DNA from: Actinomadura violacea
Lineage (GTDB): Bacteria; Actinomycetota; Actinomycetes; Streptosporangiales; Streptosporangiaceae
DNA: 64,000 bases
NCBI RefSeq assembly: GCF_017573465.1
Contig: NZ_JAGEPF010000016.1
Location: 186,001-250,000, forward strand
Reading direction: 5' to 3'
Part shown: piece by piece, positions 47,025 to 56,198 of the stretch
Layout of the letters: each line of letters opens with the position of its first letter
How positions within the stretch are numbered: the stretch's first letter is position 1
Notes under the pieces: generated by a model
Told to the model about the DNA's origin: nothing
Database searches by the model: none
Seen by the model: only the letters and a program-made list of their open reading frames with translations
Position numbers and translations under genes: made by a program

Positions 47025-47570
47025 ATGACCACCTTCACCCAGGGGACGTTCCCCCTGCACGTCGCGGGATGGGCCACCATTCCGCTTGAGCAGGCGAACA
47101 CCCTTCTCACCGCCTGGCGGCACAGCCTCGGCCCGGTCCGGCGCCCCTTCGGCTCACAAGCCTGGCTGCTCGACGTAGGAGGCACGCCGGCCGCCGTCGC
47201 TGTCTCGTGCTCGATCGTGTCACCGACCGTCCACAGCTTCCGCCGCAACCAGGTCGTGGAGCTCGCCCGCCTCTGCTCGGCCCCGGACGCCCGCTGGGCG
47301 ACCCGGGTCGCCCTGCGGCTATGGCGGGAGGTGGCGGCCACGCGATGGCCGTACTGGCACGTGGCCGCAGCAGTGTCCTACTCGCAGAATGCTCGCCACG
47401 GCGGGGACATCTACCGCTTCGACGGGTGGACGAAGGTCTCGACCAAATGCGGCAACGAGACCAGCGCAACCGCGACCTGGTCCAAGGTCCGCGACCGGCA
47501 CCACCCGGCGCGAGGGCCCAAGACGCTCTGGCTCTGGCGGTTCACCGAGACCGACGACACAGCCGAGTAG
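47025..47570 (+). CDS. GNAT-fold Mom/XF1762-like protein
   Basis: This 181-residue protein shows the layout of Mom/XF1762-like GNAT proteins: QVVELARLCSAPDARWATRV, a helix ALRLWREVAATRWPYWHVAA, and SYSQNARHGGDIYRFDGWTK near the end. In phage Mu, Mom modifies adenine in DNA and blocks restriction. Placement between neck and tail genes is unusual for a structural role. It is divergent and the substrate is not provable from sequence. Confidence 0.6.
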   Translation: MTTFTQGTFPLHVAGWATIPLEQANTLLTAWRHSLGPVRRPFGSQAWLLDVGGTPAAVAVSCSIVSPTVHSFRRNQVVELARLCSAPDARWATRVALRLWREVAATRWPYWHVAAAVSYSQNARHGGDIYRFDGWTKVSTKCGNETSATATWSKVRDRHHPARGPKTLWLWRFTETDDTAE

Positions 47571-47609
47571 CGGGACGTTCGACCTGCCGCCCAGGAGAGG
47601 AGACGCGGC

Positions 47610-48023
47610 GTGGACCTGACCGTGTGGCCCGACGCCGAGCTGATCGTCATCGACTACTTCACCGAGGTCCTGGACGGCGTGTGGTCCTGCAACAGCCTCC
47701 CGCCCGTCGAGGAGTTCAACGCCCGGCTACCGATCATCGATGTGACCCGCATCGGCGGTCTCCGCACCGCCGACACCTGGTCCGACGGATACCTCATCGA
47801 TGAGCCGACAATTGACCTCGACATCTGGGCGGCCACCCCCGAGTCCGGCGCGACCACCGCCGCCCGGTCGGTCGCCGCGCTCGCCGCGATGCGCGGCTAC
47901 CGCGCGCACGGAGCCGCCGCAGGCCGCGTCAAGGACATCACCGGCCCCCGGCCGCGCCCCGAAGTGTCCCAGAACATCATCAGGCTCGGCGTCACCGCCA
48001 CGTTGCCGCTGCGCCTGACCTGA
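47610..48023 (+). CDS. Tail terminator-like protein
   Basis: This 137-residue protein starts at GTG after GGAGAGG. Alpha/beta pattern VDLTVWPDAELIVIDYFTEV, then RLPIIDVTRIGGLRTADTWS and PTIDLDIWAATPESGA fits the tail terminator or tail completion proteins that precede the major tail gene. Confidence 0.7.
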   Translation: MDLTVWPDAELIVIDYFTEVLDGVWSCNSLPPVEEFNARLPIIDVTRIGGLRTADTWSDGYLIDEPTIDLDIWAATPESGATTAARSVAALAAMRGYRAHGAAAGRVKDITGPRPRPEVSQNIIRLGVTATLPLRLT

Positions 48024-48069
48024 CCTGGCCTAACCCGCGAACCCTGGCCAACCCGCGAGCACCACCGAT

Positions 48070-48093
48070 CCCGCCGCTCACGGCGGGTTTTTT
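48070..48093 (+). terminator. Intrinsic terminator before the major tail gene
   Basis: CCCGCC (48070-48075) and GGCGGG (48082-48087) form a stem with a 6-nt loop followed by six T residues. It is the clearest rho-independent terminator in the window. A repeat AACCCGCGA occurs just upstream (48032 and 48049 regions) and again before the G gene. Confidence 0.85.
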
Positions 48094-48117
48094 CATGCCC
48101 GCAACCTGGAGGAGCGG

Positions 48118-48696
48118 ATGGGAAACACCAGCAACGTCACCGTGGGGTCGAAAGGCTTCGCCTACTTCGCCGCGATCGGCACCACCGCCCCCACCGACCT
48201 GACGTCCGCGTGGCCGGCCGGTTGGGGCGACGCCGGCATCATCACCGACGAGGGCCTCACCGAAGCCCTCGCGCAGGAGATGGTCACGCACATGGGATGG
48301 GGCATCTCCGGCCCGATCCGCCGCGAGCCCAAGGACCGCACCACCACCTTCAAGCTCGTGCTGACCGAGACCACCGCCATGGCCCTGTCGCTCTACTACA
48401 GCGTCCCGGTGGCGGACATGGAGGTCATCGGCGCCGGCGACGAAGCCGGCGTCGCGTTCGACGACCCCGAGACCGCCTCGATCGTCTCCATCGCGCTCGG
48501 ACTGGACGTCATCGACTCCCAGAGCGGCAGGCACTTCAGGTACATCGTGCCGAAGGCCGAAGTGTCCGACCGCGACAACATCTCCGACAACGCCGACAAC
48601 CTGCACTCCTACGGCCTCACCTTCACGGCGATGGTCCCCGTCTCCGGCGGCAGCCCGGTGCGCCGCATGATCTCCAAGGTCCCCATCCCGGCCTAG
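48118..48696 (+). CDS. Major tail protein
   Basis: This 192-residue protein starts at ATG after CTGGAGG. The pattern SNVTVGSKGFAYFAAIGTTA, then WGDAGIITDEGLTEALAQEM, FKLVLTETTAMALSLYYSV and DRDNISDNADNLHSYGLTFT matches major tail (tube) proteins of actinobacterial siphoviruses. It lies between two hairpins, as expected for a highly expressed gene. Confidence 0.88.
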   Translation: MGNTSNVTVGSKGFAYFAAIGTTAPTDLTSAWPAGWGDAGIITDEGLTEALAQEMVTHMGWGISGPIRREPKDRTTTFKLVLTETTAMALSLYYSVPVADMEVIGAGDEAGVAFDDPETASIVSIALGLDVIDSQSGRHFRYIVPKAEVSDRDNISDNADNLHSYGLTFTAMVPVSGGSPVRRMISKVPIPA

Positions 48697-48710
48697 CCCC
48701 GGCCCGAGAC

Positions 48711-48755
48711 CAGTGGCCGGAGGCGTCCTTTCGCGGGTGGCGCCTCCGGCCACTG
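48711..48755 (+). terminator. Hairpin after the major tail gene
   Basis: CAGTGGCCGGAGGCG (48711-48725) pairs perfectly over 15 bp with CGCCTCCGGCCACTG (48741-48755). It would reduce read-through into the chaperone genes. Confidence 0.75.
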
Positions 48756-48837
48756 CACCACTACCAACCCAGAACCCGCGAACCCTCGAATCCGCGCCGG
48801 CACCGTCCGCGCCCGCCCGCAACCCGCGAGGAGCACC

Positions 48838-49260
48838 ATGCCCAAGCCCCGCAAGTCCTACAAGCTCGCCGAGCGGCGCCGCGAGCGCGCCGAGGCCTTC
48901 GGCGGCGAGACCTACCCGATCGAGGGCCTCGACGGCGAGATCGTCGAGATCCCGCTCATGGCGTTCTGGTCGGAGGACCTCACGAAGAAGGTGTTCGACG
49001 ACGAATACCCCGGCGACGGAGAGGTGCTCCGCATGGCGGTCGCCGAGACGTGGCCGAACGAGGCCGACGAGCGCCTGGCCGCGCTGGCCGGCCTCAAGCT
49101 CCAGACCGGCGACATCCGCGAGATCATCCAGGAAGTCCTGGCGGTCGAGCCCGCCCAGGCGCCCGACGACGAGGACCAGGACGAGGGCGAGGACAGTTCG
49201 CCGGCCGCCGCGGCGACCAAGAAGCCGACCGCGGCGGGAAAGTCGCGCAGCTCCTCCTAG
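48838..49260 (+). CDS. Tail assembly chaperone G
   Basis: This 140-residue protein starts at ATG after GAGGAGCACC. Its position after the major tail gene, acidic C-terminal region (QAPDDEDQDEGEDS) and the overlapping -1 frame identify the G-type chaperone that binds tape measure protein during tail assembly. Confidence 0.85.
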   Translation: MPKPRKSYKLAERRRERAEAFGGETYPIEGLDGEIVEIPLMAFWSEDLTKKVFDDEYPGDGEVLRMAVAETWPNEADERLAALAGLKLQTGDIREIIQEVLAVEPAQAPDDEDQDEGEDSSPAAAATKKPTAAGKSRSSS

Positions 49261-49706
49261 CCGTCGAGGAGCACGGCGCGCTACTGCACGCCGACTTCGC
49301 CCACTACTTCCCAGGCAGAGACGTCCTGGTGGAGTGGCGGCAGCAGAAGATACCGCTGATCGAGCTGTACGGCATGTGGGCGTGGCTGCCGCCCACCTCC
49401 GCCGTGAAGACTCGCCTCGCCGGCGTTGTCGACGACCGCCGCTGGGGCGACATGGAGATGTTGCAGGCCACGCAGACGACCTACCTGCAAACCCTCCTGA
49501 AGATTGCATGGGTCGGCTTCCGGCTCCCAGACGACCTACCGACCTTCCCGCCGGTGAAGACGCCCCGCACTCGTGCCGACGTCACCGCCGAACGGCTGAA
49601 GGCCCGCGAGGACGCCGACGCCGAGAGGATGCAGGCGGCCCGCATGGACTACCTGCGTCAGCTGCGGCCCCCGCCCGGCGCCCACAACCTTCGCTTCGGG
49701 CACTAG
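48838..49706 (+). CDS. Tail assembly chaperone GT by -1 frameshift
   Basis: A -1 shift at 49236-49242 fuses G to the frame ending at 49706. The extension reads VAQLLLAVEEHGALLHADFA, then IPLIELYGMWAWLPPTSAVK. The fused product is about 289 residues. The T part has no start codon of its own with a good ribosome-binding site. Confidence 0.85.
49236..49242 (+). other. Slippery heptamer GGGAAAG
   Basis: G-GGA-AAG in the G reading frame is the X-XXY-YYZ type and is the same heptamer used by phage lambda G/T. It lies 16 bp before the G stop codon (49258-49260). Confidence 0.85.
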
Positions 49707-49757
49707 CCCGCTCGCGGGCGCCACCACCCAACAGACCGGGAAGGGGGTGGCGCGGGC

Positions 49758-52700
49758 ATGGCCGATCACGACGGCGGCCGGGTACGGATGCAGATCCTCC
49801 CGGAGGTCAACCCGACCGAGTTCGGGCGGCAGATCAAGGACCGCCTGGACTCCAAGGTCGCCGAGGTCGGGGCGCAGCTCGGCCGCAAGCTCGGCAAGGC
49901 CATGTCCCAGGGAGCCAAGGCCGGGTTCGTCGTCGGTGACGTCGTCCAGGCCGTCCGCGACGCCCAGCAGCGCGTCACCGACGAGGCCGGCAAGGTCGGT
50001 CGCGCCGCCGGGCGGGAGCTGGCGCGGAACCTCAAGGCGGAACTCGAGGCGCGGCTCCAGACCCTCCGGATCCCGGAGGCGACCGTCCGGGTGCGGCTGG
50101 AGCTCGACGAAGCCTCCTTCGAGGAGGTGCGGGCGCGGCTCGCGAGCCTGGGCCCGGTCACCGTCCATGTCAACGTCGACCTTGACACCGCTGCGGCGCT
50201 CGCTCGGTTGGCGGCGCTGCACGCCGAGGCGGACCGGCTGTTCGGCCGCGGCATCCAGATCAACGCGGGCGTCAACACCGGCGCCGCCTCCTCGGCGATC
50301 TCCGGCCTCGGGATGCAGCTCGCGGCGCTGGCCGCGATCCCGGTCGGTACGGCACTGGCCGCCGGTCTCGGTGCGGTCGCTTCCGCGGCGCTCGCCGCCG
50401 GAGCGGGCACCGCCGGGTTCGCGGCCGTCGCGATCCCCGCCGTCAAACACGTGGGGGAGGCGCTCCAAGCGCAGAAGGCCGCGCAGGACGCCGTCAACAC
50501 CTCCACCTCGACCGGCCTGAACACCGCCGACCAGGCGCGGCTGCGCGCCTTGCAGATGGTCGGCGCCGAGCAGCAGCTCACCAACGCCAAGGCGCAGGCG
50601 CGGCAGGCCGAGGAGGCGCTCACCCAGGCGCGGATGGACGCCCGCCGCGCCATGGAAGACCTCAACAACCAGGTGACAGACGGGGCCCTATCGGAACGGC
50701 GCGCGGCCCTGTCGCTTCAGGAGGCACGCCAGAACCTCAGCAAGACCCTCGCCGACCCCAAGGCGACCGAGCTTCAGCGCGAGCAGGCGCGGCTCGCAGT
50801 GGACGAGGCGCTCCAGCAGCTCGACGAGCAGCGGCTGGCGACCAAGCGGCTCCGGCAGGACAAGGCCGCCGCGGACCGCGCCGGGATCAACGGCAGCCAG
50901 CAGGTCAAGACCGCGCAGCAGCAGCTTACCCAGGCGCTCCAGCAGGTCGCGGCGGCGCAGCGGCAGATCACCGCGCAGCGGATCCAGGACCGCATGGCGC
51001 AGCAGCAGGCCGCCGCCGCGACCAACGCCACCTCGACGGCGCAGACCAAGCTCGCCAAGGTCATGGGGCAGCTGTCGCCGGCCGAGCGGACCCTGATGAA
51101 GGACTGGGAAGCCTTCACGAAGGTCTACAAGGACTGGGTCCGCGAGCTGGAGCCGGACGTCCTGCCGGTCCTGTCGCGCGGCATCGGGCTGGTCAGCGAC
51201 AACCTCGACCGCGCCAAGCCGCTGGTGACCGGTGCCGCCCAGGGCTTCACGCTGCTGGAGAAGAAGGCCGAGCAGGCGCTCGACGGCCCGTTCTACACCG
51301 AGTTCTTCCGCAGCCTCGGGATCGAGGCGCCCGTCGCGATCACCCGGTTCGGGACGATCTTCGGGCACACCATCACCGGCATGGCCGCCGTTTTGATGGC
51401 GTTCGAGCCCGAGATCCAAGCCGTCCTCGACCACCTCGACCACGGCGCCCAGAAGTTCGAGGACTGGGGCAAGTCCCTCATCGGCTCCAACGGCTTCACC
51501 CAGTTCATCGAGTACGCCAAGACCAACGGCCGCATCGTCGAAGGCGACATCGAGGCGATCGGGAAGGCGCTGCTGGAGGTCGGGAAGGACGTCGCCCCGG
51601 TCACGACCCTGTACCTGGCCGGGATCAAGCCGCTCGCCGAGGGCGTCGCGTCGATCGCGCGAGACGCGCCAGGGCTGTTCCAGCTCGGCGCGGCGCTCCT
51701 GATCGCCGCGAAAGCGTCACGGATGCTCGGAATCACCTCCCTGGTCACGGGCCTGCTGGGCAGCGGGGCCGCGGCCGGCGCAGCGGCCGGCGGGATGGGA
51801 CGGCTCGGTGCGGCACTGCGGATCCTGGGCGCCGCGATGATGGGCGTGCGCGGCGAAGCCGTCACCACCCGGATCGCGCTGCTCGGCCTCACCCGCCTCG
51901 GCGCCATCATCGGGACCGTCGCCGCCGTCGGGTACGGCGTCAACGCCCTGCAGAACAAGCTGATGGGCACCACCCAGTCCACAGACGACATGGTCAAGTC
52001 GCTGGAGACGCTGGCGCGGACCGGGCAGTACACCGGCGCATGGGCGAAGCAATTCAAGGGATCCATGCTGACCGGCCGCGACTCCATCGAGGAGTTCCAG
52101 CGGGCCGCGCAGGAGATCGCCGACCCGACCTTCAAGCAGAAGTTCCTCGACCATCCGTTCGCGGACCTCACCCATGCGATCACCCTCGGCGGCTACGACA
52201 CCGCCCTGTCGAAGTACAAGAACGACGTCAAGGGGATCGACACTGCGCTGAAGACCATGGTGCAGGGCGGGCAAGTCGATGCGGCCGCGGCCGCGTTCGG
52301 GCATATGTCGACGCTGCTCCAGCAGGGCGGTCTCAGCATCGACAGGGTCAAGAGCCTGTTCCCGCAGTACACGTCGCTGGTCGGGTCGAGTGCCTTCCAG
52401 ACACAGCAGTTCACCGAGAAGCTGCGACAGCAGAACCAGCAGCTCGCCGACAACGCGCACGCGTTCATGTCCAGCGAGCAGGAAGCGATCGACTACCGCA
52501 ACGCCCTGAACTCCGGCCGGGAAGCACTGGACCGCAACGGCCGCGCGTTCTACGGCAACAGCGCGGCGGCCTTGGACAACCGGCAGCAGATCATCAACGC
52601 CGCGCAGGTGATCCAGCGGTTCGCCGATGACCTGGTGTCGACCAACCAGGTGTCGGCGAAGAACGTCGCGGTGCTGAAGAAGCAACGCGACGGCCTGGTG

Positions 52701-55187
52701 GAGATGGCCACCCACTTCGGGCTCTCCCGCAAGGAGGCCGCCAAGTACGTCGACCAGCTGGTGAGCATCCCGAAGACCACCGGCACTGACGTGACAGTGA
52801 ACGCCAAGGGCAAGCTGTCGATGAAGGGCCTCGAAGGGCTGATCAACGCCCCGGTCGTGGGCGACCTCCTCAGAGGGCTCGTAGGGAACGCGGGCGGCGG
52901 CCTGGTCACCGGCTCAGGTGACCCGCGCGGAGACGGGCTGCTGACCCGGATCTCACCGGGCGAGATGGTGATCAACGCCGCCGCGACCGCCAAGCATCTC
53001 CCGACCCTCGCGGCGTGGAACGACGAAGGCAACAAAGGCACCGTCTTCCAAGGGAAGGGGTACGCCGGCGGTGGGATCCCCAAGCCGGTCGCGCCCAAAT
53101 GGACGTTGCCGGCTGGCGCAGAGTCCTGGATTCCGGGGTATGCGGGCGGCGGCGCCCCGAACGGGCTGATCACCTCGCCGTATCGGCGCAGCTACCACTA
53201 CAACGACGAGGCCGACGAAGCACTCGCCAAGGCACGCAAGGCCAACCAGTCGATGCTGGCCGGCGCGGTCACCTACGCCGGCGGGCAGACCGCGATCGCG
53301 GCGACCCTGATTCAGCAGGCGCTCGCCGGCGGTTCGGGATTCAAGGCTGTCCAGTTCGCCGAGCAGCAGCTTGGTGAGCCGTACCGGTGGGGTGCGACCG
53401 GCCCTGACACCTGGGACTGCTCGGGCCTCACCCAGGCAGCATGGCGGGCGGCCGGGGTCTCGATCCCGCGCGTCACCTACGACCAGATCGCTTCGGGGAC
53501 GCCGACCACCAAGGAAGCCGCCGTCGCCGGCGACCTGTACTTCCCGCACAGGGGCCACGTCATGATGGTCACCGGCCAGGGAGGCTCGAAAGCGCTGATC
53601 CACGCCCCGCACACAGGGGACGTGGTGCGGTTCGCGTCCTGGAGGCCGGGCGGTGTGTACCGCCACATCGGTTCCGGAGCACCTACCGGGTACGGCGGCG
53701 GGACTCCGAAGGCATACGCCAGGGCCCAGTTCGGCGAGTTCGGGTGGGGCGGCAGCCAGTGGGCGCCGCTCGACAAGTTGTGGGAGCGGGAGTCCGGCTG
53801 GAGATGGAACGCGACCAACCCCAGCAGCGGGGCATACGGCATCCCGCAGGCGTTGCCGCCGAGCAAGATGGCGTCCGCCGGCCGGGACTGGCGGACGAAC
53901 TGGGCGACGCAGATCAACTGGGGCCTGGGCTATATCGCGGGCCGGTACGGGTCACCAGCCGGAGCGTGGGGCCATTCGCAGGCCACGGGCTGGTACGCCA
54001 AGGGCACGACCGGCGCCGCGCCGGGCCTGGCCTGGGTCGGAGAGGAGGGCCCCGAGCTCGTCCGGTTCAGCGGCGGGGAGACGGTCTATCCGCATGAGGA
54101 GTCGATGCGGATCGGCGCGCAGATCACGGGCGGGTACGCCTCCGGCACGACCAGCAGCCGCCTCAAGCCCGTCCGGTCGGACCTGAAGCACATCACCTCC
54201 GACCTGGCTGGCAGCGTCAGCAAGATCAAGTCGGTGCTGGCGGATCTGGCGGCCGACATCAAGAAGGCGTTCAAGGGGATCCGCTCGTCGGTCGATGACC
54301 GGCTGGTGTCGTATCTCGGCAAGGCGAGCAAGGCCCTGCAGACCTACGCCAAGCAGCGCGACAAGCTGGCCGCGACGATCAAGACCGCCAAGCAGTTCGC
54401 GACCGACACCGGCAAGAACGCGCTGGAGTTCGCCGGCCTCACCGGGCTACCCACCGGCCTACAGCAGGACTCGACCGGCCTGTATGCCACCGGGGACGTG
54501 TTCAACGCGCAAGGCATCATCGGCGGGCTCCAGACCCGCCTGACGCAGCTGAAGGCGTACAAGGCCAACCTGGACAAGCTCGCCAAGCTCGGGGTGTCCA
54601 AGGACCTGATCTCCCAGATCATCGCCGCGGGTCCCGACCGGGGCGCCGCCTACGCCCAGGCGCTGGCCTCCGCAACTCCCACGCAGGTCAAGCAGCTGAA
54701 CTCGGCGCAGGCAGCGATCGGGAAGGAGTCCACAGCGGTCGGACAGTCCGCGGCGGACGCGATGTACGACGCGGGCGCCCAAGCCGGCAAGGGGTTCCTC
54801 GCCGGCCTGACCGCGCAGCAGAAGGCCATCGAGAAGGCCATGGCCAAGCTCGCCAAGTCCATCCAAAACAAGATCAAGAAGGAGCTGAAGATCCACTCGC
54901 CGTCGCAGGTGATGGCCGACCTCGGCGAGCAGGTCGGCGCGGGCCTGGCGGTCGGCATCGACTCCTCCCTAGTGGAGGTGAAGACGGCCGCCGAGCGGAT
55001 GAGCGGCCTGATCGTACCGGCAACCGTCTCGGCGGTCCCGGCCTCGGCCACGCCGGGAGACGGAAGCCGGCGGGGCGGCATCGCCATCGAGCAGCTCCAC
55101 ATCCACGAGGTCACCGACAAGGCGACCAAGCAGGCCGTCACCGACGCGCTCCACGACGTCTACGTCCTGCACAGGTCACTGCTGTGA
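49758..55187 (+). CDS. Tape measure protein with NlpC/P60 and lytic transglycosylase domains
   Basis: This 1809-residue protein sets tail length. An N-terminal helical region, long coiled coils (about residues 255-440) and a hydrophobic middle (about residues 650-740) are typical. About residues 1190-1290 form an NlpC/P60 peptidase (TWDCSGLTQAAWRAAGV with Cys1221; GHVMMVTGQG with His1267). About residues 1320-1415 form a lytic transglycosylase-like domain (LWERESGWRWNATNPSSGAY with Glu1345). These should open peptidoglycan during DNA entry. The C-terminus ends in a helical assembly segment. Confidence 0.93.
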   Translation: MADHDGGRVRMQILPEVNPTEFGRQIKDRLDSKVAEVGAQLGRKLGKAMSQGAKAGFVVGDVVQAVRDAQQRVTDEAGKVGRAAGRELARNLKAELEARLQTLRIPEATVRVRLELDEASFEEVRARLASLGPVTVHVNVDLDTAAALARLAALHAEADRLFGRGIQINAGVNTGAASSAISGLGMQLAALAAIPVGTALAAGLGAVASAALAAGAGTAGFAAVAIPAVKHVGEALQAQKAAQDAVNTSTSTGLNTADQARLRALQMVGAEQQLTNAKAQARQAEEALTQARMDARRAMEDLNNQVTDGALSERRAALSLQEARQNLSKTLADPKATELQREQARLAVDEALQQLDEQRLATKRLRQDKAAADRAGINGSQQVKTAQQQLTQALQQVAAAQRQITAQRIQDRMAQQQAAAATNATSTAQTKLAKVMGQLSPAERTLMKDWEAFTKVYKDWVRELEPDVLPVLSRGIGLVSDNLDRAKPLVTGAAQGFTLLEKKAEQALDGPFYTEFFRSLGIEAPVAITRFGTIFGHTITGMAAVLMAFEPEIQAVLDHLDHGAQKFEDWGKSLIGSNGFTQFIEYAKTNGRIVEGDIEAIGKALLEVGKDVAPVTTLYLAGIKPLAEGVASIARDAPGLFQLGAALLIAAKASRMLGITSLVTGLLGSGAAAGAAAGGMGRLGAALRILGAAMMGVRGEAVTTRIALLGLTRLGAIIGTVAAVGYGVNALQNKLMGTTQSTDDMVKSLETLARTGQYTGAWAKQFKGSMLTGRDSIEEFQRAAQEIADPTFKQKFLDHPFADLTHAITLGGYDTALSKYKNDVKGIDTALKTMVQGGQVDAAAAAFGHMSTLLQQGGLSIDRVKSLFPQYTSLVGSSAFQTQQFTEKLRQQNQQLADNAHAFMSSEQEAIDYRNALNSGREALDRNGRAFYGNSAAALDNRQQIINAAQVIQRFADDLVSTNQVSAKNVAVLKKQRDGLVEMATHFGLSRKEAAKYVDQLVSIPKTTGTDVTVNAKGKLSMKGLEGLINAPVVGDLLRGLVGNAGGGLVTGSGDPRGDGLLTRISPGEMVINAAATAKHLPTLAAWNDEGNKGTVFQGKGYAGGGIPKPVAPKWTLPAGAESWIPGYAGGGAPNGLITSPYRRSYHYNDEADEALAKARKANQSMLAGAVTYAGGQTAIAATLIQQALAGGSGFKAVQFAEQQLGEPYRWGATGPDTWDCSGLTQAAWRAAGVSIPRVTYDQIASGTPTTKEAAVAGDLYFPHRGHVMMVTGQGGSKALIHAPHTGDVVRFASWRPGGVYRHIGSGAPTGYGGGTPKAYARAQFGEFGWGGSQWAPLDKLWERESGWRWNATNPSSGAYGIPQALPPSKMASAGRDWRTNWATQINWGLGYIAGRYGSPAGAWGHSQATGWYAKGTTGAAPGLAWVGEEGPELVRFSGGETVYPHEESMRIGAQITGGYASGTTSSRLKPVRSDLKHITSDLAGSVSKIKSVLADLAADIKKAFKGIRSSVDDRLVSYLGKASKALQTYAKQRDKLAATIKTAKQFATDTGKNALEFAGLTGLPTGLQQDSTGLYATGDVFNAQGIIGGLQTRLTQLKAYKANLDKLAKLGVSKDLISQIIAAGPDRGAAYAQALASATPTQVKQLNSAQAAIGKESTAVGQSAADAMYDAGAQAGKGFLAGLTAQQKAIEKAMAKLAKSIQNKIKKELKIHSPSQVMADLGEQVGAGLAVGIDSSLVEVKTAAERMSGLIVPATVSAVPASATPGDGSRRGGIAIEQLHIHEVTDKATKQAVTDALHDVYVLHRSLL

Positions 55188-55211
55188 CCCGCACGAAGGG
55201 AGGCGGGCCGC

Positions 55212-56144
55212 ATGCCGATCTACACCCAGCAGATCACCGACATCGGAACGCATGGCCCGCCCCCTGAACTGACGACCGTGGCCTGGGAGAGTCCCCTCGG
55301 GCAAGTCACGATCCTGTCGGACTGGCCATCGGGGTACCTGGTGCAGCCGGGCGCCCGAGGCTTGGACATGCCGACCTTCAAGGCGTATGAGGACGAGTCG
55401 CCGGGCATCCACGGGAACCGGCGCCGCGACACCAAGGCCAACGCCCGCGAGATCATGATTCCGATCGCGATCTACGCCGACGACGGCCGGCCCGCGTTCC
55501 TGGAGCGCAAGCGCCGGCTGCTGCGGGATCTATCACCGCTGGACGGTGACGGCCGGGGCACCCTGACCCTCACCGAGGCCGACGGGTCGTCCCGGTCGAT
55601 CACCGCGATCTACGCCTCCGGAGCCGAGGGCGCCGAAGACGCCGACTCGGCCGGGCGCCGCTGGATCACCTACGGCCTCACCTGGACGTGCGAGTCGCCG
55701 TTCTGGCTCGGACCTGAGTTCACCCGCACCTTCCGAGGCGTCGGCGACGACACCCCGTTCTTCCCCTCTGGTGTCCCGTGGGTCGTCAGCGACTCCCAGG
55801 TCCTCGGGACCGGCGTGAAGATCACCAACCCCGGTGACGTCCCGGCCTTCCCGGTCTGGACGATCTCCGGGCCGATCAGCGCCGCCACGTTCCGCCACCC
55901 GACCGGCGGGTCCTGGACCCTCACCCGGAACCTGTCCGCGGCCGACGTCGCGGTCATCGACTGCCGCGAACGCATCGAGACCGCGATCTTGAACGGCACC
56001 GAGAACCTCTGGCCGAACATCGACGAGGCCGCCGTGCTGTGGCCGCTGCTCCGCGGCAGCAACACCGTCGACCTCGTCGTGGCCGGCTCCACCAGCGCCA
56101 CCACGGTGAAGGTCCGGCTCCAGCCGCGCTACCTATCGGCCTGA
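55212..56144 (+). CDS. Distal tail protein (Dit-like)
   Basis: This 310-residue protein starts at ATG after GGGAGG. The order RREIMIPIAIYADDGRPAFL-like strand, LERKRRLLRDLSPLDGDGRG, TWTCESPFWLGPEFTRTFRG and a C-terminal carbohydrate-binding-like beta domain fits the siphovirus distal tail protein that starts the baseplate. Confidence 0.85.
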   Translation: MPIYTQQITDIGTHGPPPELTTVAWESPLGQVTILSDWPSGYLVQPGARGLDMPTFKAYEDESPGIHGNRRRDTKANAREIMIPIAIYADDGRPAFLERKRRLLRDLSPLDGDGRGTLTLTEADGSSRSITAIYASGAEGAEDADSAGRRWITYGLTWTCESPFWLGPEFTRTFRGVGDDTPFFPSGVPWVVSDSQVLGTGVKITNPGDVPAFPVWTISGPISAATFRHPTGGSWTLTRNLSAADVAVIDCRERIETAILNGTENLWPNIDEAAVLWPLLRGSNTVDLVVAGSTSATTVKVRLQPRYLSA

Positions 56145-56198
56145 CCCGCGCCAGCACGCACCAGACCGCACGACCACCGGAAGGAGGTGGTGCGGCCG

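Noticed and set aside
51717..52715. Minus-strand frames inside the tape measure gene
   Set aside because: They are shadows of the alanine-rich tape measure coding sequence.
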